Positions 15,501-23,584 of a DNA stretch of 64,000 nucleotides are shown here, piece by piece. Numbering within the stretch: position 1 is the stretch's first letter; each line of letters begins with the position of its first letter. The notes under the pieces were generated by a model, which worked only from the letters and a program-made list of their open reading frames with translations, was not told the DNA's origin and did not search any database. A program made the translations under genes and the position numbers. The DNA comes from Acanthornis magna (taxonomy: Eukaryota; Chordata; Aves; Passeriformes; Acanthizidae), in NCBI GenBank assembly GCA_036785705.1, contig JAWUZG010000333.1:186001-250000 (forward strand). The letters are read 5' to 3'.

Positions 15501-18500
15501 AGAATTAAAGGACCTGTGGAAGAACCTAAGGAGTGGACTCTAACCTCTAAGCCAGGCGATACCAGGTTGACTCTTAAGAGAGGACTTGGTGGTAATGAAC
15601 TGGGAAGACCCAAATGATCCAAGGGAGGTACCGAGAATCACAAATAATTGGAAAATAAGGTCAAGTTTATATCAGCGGTTTCAAGTACCATCTGGACAAG
15701 TTTTGAGAAACCTCTGATACCCGCCTTGGGGAGGAATACTTCCACCCCAAACTGGAGGATCAGGACTATTTCGAACAAAGGGTCCTTACGTTTTAGCCTT
15801 AGCCTGTGATTTATATAAAGAAGAAAACAGACTGTATCCTAATCTCAAGGAGATATTACAACCTTCTTCAATGCCATACCACATACCTTGTCTGGTTCAT
15901 CGGACATGCTAGCTGGGTTAAATGTAACTGCATACATTGTGGGAAAAACTGGTATTGTCATTCACAAAAATGGCAAGCTCATTGCATGAAGTGTCGAGAG
16001 CGAAATTCACTCCCTATCCAGACAGAACTAGGGTTAACTCAAATAATAACTTTGCTCTGTGGGTGGGAATTTCGAGTACCTGTTGAATGGGAAGTACCCG
16101 AGGAACAATGGGAAACCACAGTTAAAAAGTGTCGAAGGCGATTTGCTTGGAAACTAATAAGGAGGAAGTGACAAGGAAATAGAGGGCAAGACCGGATTGA
16201 CCACTGTACTCGCCACCGAGAAGATTCTATACCCCTGCTATAGGCAGCAACCCCATAGGCATGGGAGGTGGGGTTATAAGCCATACCGGACCTCTACTAT
16301 TCCTCCTTGTGTCATTCATTCTTTGCCTTTTCCCTTATGGGACACAAGCAAAATCGTGTTGCAAATGCTACCGGACACTTTACTGGGAAAGAACCCGAGG
16401 TTCCTTTTTTTTACCCATACTCATGTTAGCAATCAATGCTATGATCCATCCAAATTAGCTACTTGCACACAAAATGGGAAAAGATACTGGATTGCGGAAA
16501 ACTTAGGAACAAGTGGTGGTAGGTTAGGAGAAAAATGTCCAAAAGGGGAAAAATGGGTTTGCTTCACTTTTGCCCTTAGTAACCGAGTCCAAGATTTGGT
16601 AAAGGAGCAAACAGTAAACAAAAAGGTGAAACCAACCCAGAAATCCAACCCTGTATCAACCCCACATCAGGATTTGTATACAAAACTCAAACAACAATTG
16701 GAAAAAGAAATGGAAATCTCAGGAATAGGGAAAAACCTGTTTGTAGAACTGGGGGAAAGAATAAGTAAGGAACTAAACATTACCAACTGTTGAGTCTGTG
16801 GTGGGGCTTTAATGACAGAGGAATGGCCATGGAAGGGCACTAGCCTAGGCCCTGTAGAACTTCTTAAATGGAACCGAACAAACATGAAAGGAGAAAACCG
16901 GCCAGAAGGGTGGATTTTAAGTTCAATAGTAATAGGAGAAGAGTGCCTTTGGCATACTGGGGAAAACTTCCTTAGCAAAGTAGGAAATACTCCCTGTAAG
17001 AGATATAAAGTTAGTAACGGAAGTTCTATAGGGTGCATCCCAGAAGAACCAACTCTGTATTGGGCTCAGAAAGGAACCAAAGAAAAAACCTGCAAGTTTA
17101 ATAATGAAATCAAGCTTTTTCAATGTAATGATACAGGCAAAAATCCCTATTTTGGAATCCCAGAAATATCCAAATTCTGGGACAATATAAATCAACAGGC
17201 TTAAGGATTACTGGAAGGCACCAGATGGTCTATTTTGGATATGTGGAAAAAGAGCATACCCAAAACTCACCCCCCCGGTGGAAAGGGAGTTGCACTCTGA
17301 GGATCATAGAGACAGGATTTTTCCTTTTACCAGGACCAGATGGAGATCAATTAGGAGTACCAGTTTACGAGGACCTAAAAAGGAACAAAAGAGAACTGAT
17401 CGGGGGGTTTCAAAAATGGGGAGAGGAGGGCTAGCCTCCTGAATGCATACTGGAAACATATGGGCCAGCCACCTGGGCACAAGATGGGAGCTGGGGTTAT
17501 CGAACCCCGATTTATATGTTAAATCGAATTATAAGACTTCAAGCTGTTGTAGAGATCATAACCAACAAAACTGCTCGGGCACTGGAATTAAAATCAAGTC
17601 AACAAAGGCAAACAAGAGCTGCAGTGTATCAAAATAGGTTGGCTTTAGACTATTTATTAGCTGAAGAAGGGGAAGTTTGTGGAAAATTTAATACATTGGA
17701 CTGTTTGAAAATTGATGATAATGGGGATGCTGTCTTAGATATAGCCAAAGATAACAGAAAAATAGCCCATGTACCGACCCAAAGATGGGAATCAATGCTA
17801 AAAGCTAACTGGTGGGATAAAGTATTAGGAATAGAATGGTGGAAAAAGCTGGGCTTCTTCCTTTTATGTGCAACAGCTGGTTTGTTATTTCTTCCTTGCT
17901 TAATTCCCTATTTTATTCGACTAATCACCAGTGTAGTCCAAGGAATGCAAGTAGTAATACCTATGGACTCAAAATGGGCCACATCTGAAACAGCACAAAA
18001 GATAATGGTGTTAAAGAAACGAAGAAAAGACCCCTTTGAAGAAGCAAAAATAATATGTGAAAAGAACCAGCGAGAAATGGAAATTAGAAAGCAAGATGTA
18101 TTGCTCAAGCCAAATAATTTATAAAAAACAAAAAAGGGGAATTGTGATGAATACATAATATAGTGTTGGCTTTTCGCAGATATTCATTGTGTGTATGGTT
18201 TTATTCTTTTTATATAGAAGTAGTCTTGTTATAAAGATAGAGGTATATAACCAATGTTTTAATTTCTGTTATTAACTAGATTTCGATATAGTAGTGAAAT
18301 AACTAATAGAGGTAGTTTAAAAGACTTTCCTTTACTAACCACACTGCCTGCTTGACTGGATAACACCCAAAGAACAGCACAGAGAAGACCCAACACTGAT
18401 ACCTGACTATCAGCCATAACCAGATGCAAGGACCATGGAGAAAAGCTCAAACTGGAGATGATAACCAAGACTGGAAGAAACCACAGCCAAAACCACACAT

Positions 18501-19078
18501 GCTCTAAAAAGGCGGGACCAAGGAGGAGCCATGCAAAACAGTTCTTGGAACATGCAAAATAGTTCTGAGAAAAGTTTGAATATGCATGAATGCTTATGAA
18601 TAGGCATGAGGCTGATGCAATACAAAGAGTACTTAAGACGACACCTTCAATGGCAGGTGTGCTTCTTGGCTTAGGGCCAAGCACCCAGCACTGTTTCTTT
18701 GCTTTATTGTTTTTGTCCCCTATTGTCCTTTATTAAACTTTTAAATTTCAACAGGAGAGTGAACTTCGTTTTTCACAGAACTAAAATCAGTTAACCCCGT
18801 GCCCGAATGAGTTTTGAATATTCTGATCCTATGCACTTCATAGATTAGCAACACCAGCAACACTTGACCAAACTCACAGCAAACTGGCTGAAAGAACCTA
18901 AAGCCTCAATGAGTTTCAAATCCCACAGAAACCCTGAGGATGTCACAACGTCCCATATTACAATACTTAAATTTCTGTTCTTACCTTGGTGTTCCCAAGT
19001 GATCCTTGGTACTGGGCCAAATGCTATTGCCGCTTCTAGCAACAAACCCCAAACTGCGTAAAAAGCACACAGAGCCAT
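449..19078 (-). CDS. Class 4 semaphorin (SEMA4D/SEMA4E-like), 5' eleven coding exons, 3' end outside window
   Basis: Transmembrane class 4 semaphorins signal through plexins by their N-terminal sema beta-propeller. Coding exons in transcript order are 18985-19078, 10899-11044, 10103-10165, 7369-7467, 6153-6246, 5104-5217, 4095-4246, 2582-2757, 2294-2453, 1282-1504 and 449-564. Each has AG and GT at its edges and the phases join into 479 codons without a stop. Recognisable sema blocks include [62 protein letters not shown] and [18 protein letters not shown]. The signal peptide starts [13 protein letters not shown]. From memory, identity to mammalian SEMA4D is about 60-80 percent per exon, uneven for a true SEMA4D orthologue, so a SEMA4E-type paralogue is possible. 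The end of the sema domain, PSI, Ig, transmembrane and tail exons are not in the window. Intron 1 is about 7.9 kb and carries an antisense provirus. Confidence 0.9.
902..1189 (+). mobile_element. Solo LTR, copy 1 (288 bp)
   Basis: It starts TGTAGTTGC and ends GCAACA, with a TATA box (gatatataaag near 1070-1081), an AATAAA just downstream (about 1096) and a CCAAT box. It is flanked by taaaag (896-901) and taaaaa (1190-1195), a 6-bp target duplication with one mismatch. It sits in the semaphorin intron between exons 10 and 11, antisense to the gene. It is the same length as the copy at 7479-7766 and about 92 percent identical by eye. The 6-bp duplication suggests an alpha/beta-retrovirus-like (ERVK type) integrase. 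Confidence 0.85.
1282..1504 (-). CDS. Semaphorin coding exon 10
   Basis: 223 nt, acceptor tgctag, donor gtgagt. It encodes [38 protein letters not shown] and [10 protein letters not shown], the best-conserved stretch of the class 4 sema domain. Phase 0 in, phase 1 out. Confidence 0.93.
2294..2453 (-). CDS. Semaphorin coding exon 9
   Basis: 160 nt, acceptor cttacag, donor gtaagt. It encodes [15 protein letters not shown], then GKYMQS and PNPRPGA. Very close to the matching SEMA4D exon. Confidence 0.92.
2582..2757 (-). CDS. Semaphorin coding exon 8
   Basis: 176 nt, acceptor cataag, donor gtaagt. It encodes [19 protein letters not shown], then [10 protein letters not shown] and YGVFTPQL. Phase 0 in, phase 2 out. 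Confidence 0.91.
4095..4246 (-). CDS. Semaphorin coding exon 7
   Basis: 152 nt, acceptor tctctag and donor gtggga. It encodes [10 protein letters not shown], then [20 protein letters not shown] and IPRRARVCK. The negative loop followed by YFFFTE is typical of the family. Confidence 0.92.
5104..5217 (-). CDS. Semaphorin coding exon 6
   Basis: 114 nt between acceptor gttgaag and donor gtaagt. It encodes [18 protein letters not shown] and [11 protein letters not shown], diagnostic of the sema domain. Phase 1 on both sides. Confidence 0.92.
6153..6246 (-). CDS. Semaphorin coding exon 5
   Basis: Acceptor ttcaacag, donor gtaagt, 94 nt. It encodes [18 protein letters not shown] and [13 protein letters not shown], a strongly conserved sema-domain segment. 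Phase 0 in, phase 1 out. Confidence 0.92.
7369..7467 (-). CDS. Semaphorin coding exon 4 (VCGTNAF block)
   Basis: 99 nt, 33 codons, starting TEC and containing [14 protein letters not shown]. The donor is gtaaga. The acceptor ends ttacag only 11 nt from the edge of a solo LTR (7479-7766), so the upstream pyrimidine tract is supplied by LTR sequence. This is the most divergent exon of the set (about 60 percent to SEMA4D by eye). Confidence 0.9.
7479..7766 (+). mobile_element. Solo LTR, copy 2 (288 bp), at a semaphorin splice acceptor
   Basis: Same family as 902-1189: TG start, CAACA end, TATA box, AATAAA, CCAAT. It is flanked by a perfect 6-bp duplication ACAGAG (7473-7478 and 7767-7772). The insertion lies 11 nt upstream, in gene sense, of semaphorin coding exon 4, so it separates the exon from its original pyrimidine tract and branch point. 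Confidence 0.9.
7773..10102. other. Semaphorin intron 3 remainder
   Basis: Intronic sequence between exons 3 and 4. No codon-conserved exon, RNA gene or clear repeat was recognised beyond the solo LTR at its left edge. The short open frames here lack splice sites in phase with the gene. Confidence 0.6.
10103..10165 (-). CDS. Semaphorin coding exon 3
   Basis: A small 63-nt exon (21 codons) with acceptor cttag and donor gtatgt. It encodes a lysine-rich loop ([11 protein letters not shown], then KGKSEQ) that matches the equivalent small exon of class 4 semaphorins. It keeps phase 0 on both sides. Confidence 0.88.
10899..11044 (-). CDS. Semaphorin coding exon 2
   Basis: Acceptor tgacag and donor gtatgc flank 146 nt. 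It encodes the first sema blade, including [16 protein letters not shown] and NIAEKQHE. Phase 1 in, phase 0 out, matching its neighbours. Confidence 0.92.
11045..12984. other. Semaphorin intron 1, part between exon 2 and the provirus
   Basis: AT-rich intronic sequence without a recognised gene or repeat. Open frames of 60-113 codons on both strands look like chance frames: no family motif and no splice context. Confidence 0.55.
13040..15617 (+). pseudogene. pol: ERV pol remnant: RT end, RNase H, integrase
   Basis: One frame runs from the second half of the RT active-site motif (DDL at about 13065) to 15617, broken by TAA at 13227-13229, TAG at 14997-14999 and TGA at 15153-15155. RNase H keeps all four acidic positions: YVDGSS, TSELYAL, YTDSKYA and NNLADQEAK. 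Integrase has an HHCC zinc motif (HQKTH, then CITC) at about 14570-14695 and a D,D,E core ([14 protein letters not shown], and the E in SGQVERMNQ), with the TAG between the second D and the E. The C-terminal part ends with a [11 protein letters not shown] SH3-like segment, as in gammaretroviral integrases. The sequence just before DDL is out of frame, so the YXDD box is not intact. Confidence 0.88.
15595..16171 (+). pseudogene. Decayed cysteine-rich frame between pol and env of the ERV
   Basis: An ATG at 15595 overlaps the pol end by 23 nt and opens a frame with TGA at 15715-15717 and TAG at 15910-15912. A frame shifted by one continues to a stop at 16169-16171. The second half is basic and cysteine-rich, with a C-x2-C / H-C-x2-C spacing at about 15930-15995 that suggests a zinc ribbon, then a basic tail (KKCRRR). 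I do not recognise the family. It is neither integrase nor the Env signal peptide, which starts later at 16261. It could be a lineage-specific accessory protein, or a divergent pol/env leader read in the wrong frame. No function is assigned. Confidence 0.45.
16261..17204 (+). pseudogene. env: ERV env surface subunit remnant
   Basis: ATG at 16261 begins a hydrophobic signal peptide ([19 protein letters not shown]). The frame then shifts between about 16380 and 16440 into the frame that carries the rest of SU. A CxxC-type motif at about 16788-16799 reads C-stop-V-C: the expected Trp codon is TGA (16791-16793). This resembles the CWLC-type disulfide-exchange motif of gammaretroviral SU. The same frame goes on to a TAA at 17202-17204. 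Several N-x-S/T sites are present (for example NIT, NRT, NGS). The copy is non-functional. Confidence 0.8.
17205..17515 (+). pseudogene. env: ERV env, degraded SU/TM junction
   Basis: Env-like sequence with stops in all frames between the SU frame and the TM frame. The cleavage site and fusion peptide are not recognisable. A frameshift relative to SU is needed to enter the TM frame. Confidence 0.6.
17516..18124 (+). pseudogene. env: ERV env transmembrane subunit remnant
   Basis: 202 codons open. It contains a heptad-rich helix ([18 protein letters not shown]), an immunosuppressive-domain-like [13 protein letters not shown] block, then a cysteine pair in which the expected CX6CC reads C-X6-D-C (first cysteine of the CC pair replaced by Asp). 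A membrane anchor follows at residues about 115-150 ([19 protein letters not shown]) with a cytoplasmic tail of about 60 residues. The Env type is close to the gamma-type TMs seen in ENVV-like and reptile/bird ERVs, by pattern only. No upstream start in frame is evident. Confidence 0.82.
18129..18142 (+). promoter_or_regulatory. Polypurine tract of the ERV
   Basis: The purine run caaaaaaggggaat lies immediately before the TG of the LTR, where plus-strand DNA synthesis is primed in retroviruses. Confidence 0.75.
18143..18777 (+). mobile_element. 3' LTR of the gammaretrovirus-like provirus (635 bp)
   Basis: It begins TGTGA right after the polypurine tract and ends TCACA, a perfect 5-bp terminal inverted repeat. 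ATTAAA at 18732-18737 is the likely polyadenylation signal, leaving a U5 of about 40 bp. No matching 5' LTR was found in the window, so target duplications cannot be tested. Confidence 0.82.
18985..19078 (-). CDS. Semaphorin coding exon 1 (signal peptide)
   Basis: ATG is at 19078-19076 on the minus strand. A hydrophobic signal sequence (residues 2 to about 19) is followed by [13 protein letters not shown], the usual N-terminus of mature class 4 semaphorins. The donor is gtaaga, in phase 1. No in-frame upstream ATG is needed to explain the protein start. Confidence 0.88.
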
Positions 19079-20860
19079 CTTCAGTGTCCTTGCTTTTCGG
19101 GGTTCGCTGGGTAACTGCGTTTCTCTGGCAGATGAAATGCAAATCTCAGGGAGTATTAGAGACCAGGCAATTCAGATCTTGAGAGCAGTGCAATAAGGGA
19201 GGCTGGAACAACTGTACAAATACATACTTTTCAGCAGATCACTTCAAGAGAATGCACATTTTCCAGGATGCTGCACACAGAGACTGCCCATGCACTCCAC
19301 AGGCTGCAGAGCTGCTGAGAAGTGTGGCTGAGTGCCTTCTGTTTCGCTGGAGAAATAAATGATGCTGTGCAGAGAGGAAGGAAGTAAGAAGAAAAAGCAA
19401 ACCAAATACTGCCAAAAATAGCACTGATCTTGTAGTATTTCTACAGCTGTCTGCATAGCTTAATTTGGATACAAAATACATTGGTGAAAACCGTATTCTT
19501 AAAAACAAAACACACACAACATGGCAAATAGGCAATAAGAGACACCAATCATTTCAATCTAGAATCCCAAGTATAAATACTTGAAGTGTCAATTATGTTT
19601 AACGCACAAAACTTGACACTTGCCTATTCTTTCAACAGTCTGTCAAAGAAAATCCCACCTCTCCAACAAAAAATAAAGATAACAAAAGTTACTATGACTT
19701 AATCAGAGAGCAAACGACATGAGAAGTACAGCATTAACAGTAAGTATGATTACACAAACCTGCTGTACCTCCCACCCTCGGGATCTTACAGAAGTGGGCT
19801 CTAGCGATGGCAGTGAATTCTCGCAGGAAGCAGCAGATCGACTGTCCCTTCCGATGCCCAGAGAGACAGACCTAGGAGCTGTGCTCAGCCCCTTCCCCCG
19901 GGCCAAGTCTCTGATACACCGATATACCTGCCCCTCCTCGATAGCTCTGCTCCCCAAGAGAAAAGCCCTCAGCTAAGAGAAGTGCAGCCAGGTGCACTCC
20001 TCCCCCATGGGTACATCTTTTGTCTCTCTTAAGTACCGATCGTTATTGTCTCCCAGCAACGGCTGGGACAAAATCCCCGAAGAGGAAAGAAAAAACAAAA
20101 GGAAAAATCCTAACCTCCACCAGCACCTTTCCTCCAAACTGAGAATTTTACATACCCTGCTACTGCCTGCTGGTCGCTAACACACTGTGCACAGCAACTG
20201 AACCTTTTGTTCAGTTTAAGCTTGGAGACTGCAGTACATGAAATCTACTGGGATCTCTAATCTGGTTTCAAGGTTGCCTCCATAAATATTACCACTTCTG
20301 TATCTAGAATATTTGTAGATTACACCAGCCCCTAACTAATGCAACCAGAGCCATGTATTAGGAAAATGCCTTCCTTTTTCTCATATCCCAGGCTGGTAGA
20401 TCAAAGCAGACTGCACCCAACCCTCAACTGTCCTTTACACATTGATCAAAGCACAGAATGCTTTTTTGAAAAGGAAATGCCATTGAGAGTAATATGCCAT
20501 GTGTTGTCTGAAAAAAGGATTTGCTAATAAAGATCCTGGTGTTATTCAAAATGTCAGGATGAAATTGCGAAGAGCCCGTTGTCACCTCGACCTCCAGTTC
20601 AAAGCACAGACACTAGAAAGGAAAGCTTCCTGTCTCTGACCATCTCCTCCTGGCCTGGCTCTGCCAAAAGACCACGTGCAGTATCAATAACTGATACCAT
20701 GTGAATCATTCCCCACAGCAGTATAAGAGAAACTATTTCAAAATACTGCTTTGATAGATGCTGATACCTCTCACAGCCAGGAAAGAGAGATCTAAAGAGC
20801 GGGAGAGAGGGTGGAGGACAGCCTACAGCACAGGGAAGTGCATGAAGTGGCACAAAATAA
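19079..20860. other. Semaphorin 5' flank
   Basis: Immediately upstream of the semaphorin start on the minus strand; part may be 5' UTR or untranslated exons. A moderately GC-richer block at about 19760-20020 could be a promoter, but no TATA or strong CpG island is seen. No other gene recognised. Confidence 0.45.
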
Positions 20861-20861
20861 T

Positions 20862-21080
20862 ATAGAATCACAGAATGGACTGGGTTGGAAGGAACCTTAA
20901 AGATCATCTCATTCCAAACCCCCTGCCATGGTCAGAAACACCTTCCACTAGACCAGGTTGCTTCAAGCCCCATCCAACCTGGTCTTGACACTTCCAGAGG
21001 TGGGGCATCCACAGGTTCTCTGGGCAACATGTGCCAGTGCCTCACCATCTTCACAGGGAAGAATTTTCTCTGTATATCAC
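20862..21080 (-). mobile_element. CR1 LINE 3' fragment
   Basis: The plus strand shows the reverse complement of a CR1 3' end: agaatcacagaatgg at the edge, then ggttggaaggaacctt and cttccactagaccagg. CR1 copies are 5'-truncated, as here. Confidence 0.88.
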
Positions 21081-21980
21081 AAGTGCTGCCGCATCACCAG
21101 CTGTCAGTATCTTCCTGCTGCTCATCCCAAACTGAAACAACCATCATCAGTTTCATCCCTGGCTCCCTGATGGCTCTGAGTCCCCTGGTGCTGACATCCA
21201 GTTCTCAGTTCTGCCCTGATGTTGCAGGACATTCTCCGTGCCCAGACACGGTGCTGAGACTTTCCTCCAGTGCATAGCTGCACCTCTCAGTGACATGTGA
21301 CTCAGCCAGCTGCACACATGTGGCTCTCTGCTTTCCTCGTGTGCCTGTCCCCAGGCTCGGAGAGCTTGTTTGCTGTCCGACCTCACACCCATACTTGCTG
21401 CTTGTGCTGTCTTCTATGAACTACAGCTCCTCACCCTCTTGCTGAACGGAAATTTTAATTTAAGGGAGAGAGGTTTTTTCCTCTCCCTGTTTTTCACTCA
21501 TCTCTGCCCATGTAATCCCACAGTCCATCACTGTCACTGACAGCAAACTCCTCTGTTACATAAGGACAGGCACAAACCTGCCCTTCCCTGCCTGCCCTGT
21601 TTCCTTTTCTGTATTTCTGCTTTCCAGGTCTCCTCACCCCATTACCATGGGTGGATTTGGTTTAGTTCTGCTGCTACAGGTGTAGCCACTGGAGGCTCAA
21701 TAAAAGTTAATTAGTCTCTCTGCCAAACCCTTGCTATTATTGCACTGTCCTCATTAACGCACTTCTTAGTCTCATCCCCTCCTTGTGTGTGAATATTTTA
21801 CACACACAAGCAATGGGAAATTTAATTTCCTGTGAATCACAGAATGATGTACTCCACTGCTAGCTGTACAAGGAGCGTATGGGACATTAACAGCCTCTGG
21901 TAAAGGGCAGGCAACAATATTTCTAAATATTTGATTCCAGAAAATGCCTCCTAGTGGGATGCACTAACAGGATACTGATA
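21081..21980. other. Stretch without recognised genes
   Basis: Single-copy-looking sequence between two minus-strand CR1 pieces; the first part may be extended CR1. No exon or RNA gene seen. Confidence 0.5.
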
Positions 21981-22115
21981 GAATCACAGAATAGGTTTGG
22001 GTTGAAAGGGACATTAAAGCACATCTAGTTCCACCCCCCCTGCCATGGGCAGGGACACCTTCCACTAGACCAGTTGCTCTGAAACCTGTCCAAGTTGGTC
22101 CTGAACACTCCCATT
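21981..22115 (-). mobile_element. CR1 LINE 3' fragment
   Basis: Starts tagaatcacagaat and continues with the conserved tail ggttgaaagggacatt, ctgccatgggcagggacacc and cactagaccagttgctc. Same orientation as the copy at 20862. Confidence 0.87.
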
Positions 22116-22309
22116 CACACCACTGGCAAATGAATCCAGGACAGAGTTTTAGAAACCAGGAAGGTTTCTCCAAGACAACCTTTTTGCAAGGGGTATGTTG
22201 AAGAAAGCAAACGTCTTGTGCACCTCCCCTGGCAAGCAGATTCAGGCACCACATCCCAGCAAGGTGCAGGGAGAGCAGACACCCAGACTTTCTAGCGTCA
22301 AACCACACC

Positions 22310-22530
22310 AGGGGAGGCTTAGGCCAGACATTGGGATAAATTTCTTCACATTAGGGGTGATTAGACACTGGAATGGGCTGTCCAGGGAGGTGACTGAGTC
22401 ATCGTCCCTGGAGGCCTTTAAGGGAAGACTGGATGTGTCACTGAGTGGTCTGGTTGATATCGTGGTGTTGGATCACAGGTTGGACTCGGGATGATCACGG
22501 AGGTCTTTTCCAAGCTAATTGGTTCTGTGA
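22310..22530 (+). mobile_element. CR1 LINE 3' end
   Basis: Contains the standard CR1 terminal blocks ttcttcacattaggggt, gggctgtccagggaggt and gaggtcttttccaag, ending ggttctgtgaa. It is opposite in orientation to the two CR1 pieces before it and abuts the GC-rich island. Confidence 0.9.
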
Positions 22531-22539
22531 ACCTCTCCG

Positions 22540-23060
22540 CGAGCCCTGCACCGAGCGCGGTACCACCAGGCCCAGATGTGCGTGACTCCAGGGAGCTGCC
22601 GCCGCCACGCCGCCGTGACAGGGACCCTCCCTTAGCCCCGCTGGGCGGGAGGGACCCGCCGCCACCATTGACAGCCACCTACCTTCATCAGAGCAGCGCC
22701 CGCCGCCACGACTGGCACCCACCCCACTGATCAGAGCAGCGCCCGCCGCGCCTTCCCCGCCCTTCGCCCTTCCCGCGGCTTCTCTCGCAGCCGGAAGCGC
22801 AAGTGGTCGCTTCCGGCCGTTGCTAGGCAACGCGGCATGGCCGCTTGGCCGTGGCGGATCCACTTCCGGGTTCGCGGCACTGTCACCGGGTCGGGGGCGG
22901 TGACAGCACCACCATGAGCACCATGTTCGCCAACGCCCTCCTCATAGTATTTGTGTCCGTCTGCACCGCGCTGCTGGCGGAGGGCGAGCCGGGCAGGGTG
23001 CGGCTGTGTCCGCGGAGCCGCCGGCAGCTCCCCCGAGCGCTGGGAGAGAGCGCGTGAAGG
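22540..23060 (+). promoter_or_regulatory. CpG island promoter of the TMCO1-like exon
   Basis: GC- and CpG-rich. It contains an RFX-type palindrome GTTGCTAGGCAAC at 22819-22831 and two ETS-like CTTCCGG sites (about 22810 and 22863), the latter 50 nt before the ATG at 22914. No TATA box. This is the architecture of a housekeeping promoter. Confidence 0.7.
22914..22983 (+). pseudogene. TMCO1: TMCO1-like coding exon 1, orphan
   Basis: From the ATG at 22914 the frame gives MSTMFANALLIVFVSVCTAL then LAEG. This matches the N-terminus of TMCO1, an ER calcium-load-activated channel and translocon partner, almost residue for residue, including its first membrane segment. TMCO1 exon 2 (starting ITWVLVYRT in the family) was not found downstream. 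A usual gtgagc donor would follow GAGG at 22983; here the bases are gcgagc, giving a GC donor or a broken site. It may be a duplicated promoter-plus-exon fragment or the start of a live gene whose other exons lie elsewhere. I favour an orphan fragment. Confidence 0.7.
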
Positions 23061-23584
23061 GGCAGCACTGGGGGCCCTGGGGAGGGGCGAAGACCAGGGT
23101 AGGGGGCTGTGAAGAGGGGCTCGGGGACTCGGGCCAGCGCTTCCCGCACCCACAGCACCTTCAAACCGCTCGGCACGTCTTACAAAAATAAAAAAACAAC
23201 CTCCCCTCAAAAAGACCCAAATAACAAGACAACCAACCAGTTCCACCCGCTCGTCGCACGTCTTCCGAGGGACACCAACCCTCTTCCGGCTCCTCCTCCT
23301 CCCCAATCCCAACTCCTGCTCCTCCTCCCTCCATCCCTCCTCCGCCGTTCCCCAAGCCCCTCGCACCTCGCGGGAGGAGCGGGGATGGAGGCGGGGCAGG
23401 TCGGGATGCGCAGCGCGGGGCTCTCGGCTGCTCCCAGCCGGTGGGGTCGGGCGGAACCCGGCCCGGGGAAAAGGAGAGGGACACGGAAAATTGGGGACTG
23501 CAGATCCAAACTGGGCCTTGGTGGGGACTTGCAGCCCTTGGGGCTCCTCTGGAGAGCCTGGAGATCCGGGAGGGGTGAACGCAG

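Larger units (their letters stand above)
12985..18777 (+). mobile_element. 5'-truncated gammaretrovirus-like endogenous provirus with 3' LTR
   Basis: Order: end of reverse transcriptase, RNase H, integrase, a cysteine-rich frame, env SU, env TM, polypurine tract, 3' LTR. There is no 5' LTR, primer binding site, gag or protease. The left end falls inside the RT palm, near its DD motif at about 13065, and its exact position is uncertain. Pol has three in-frame stops and env has at least two frameshifts and a stop, so the copy cannot be functional. It lies in semaphorin intron 1, antisense to the gene. The RNase H, integrase zinc-binding motif and Env TM style place it with class I (gamma-like) ERVs. 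Confidence 0.88.

Noticed and set aside
15180..15617. Separate gene starting at the ATG at 15180
   Set aside because: It is the in-frame C-terminal part of integrase after the TGA at 15153, not an independent gene.
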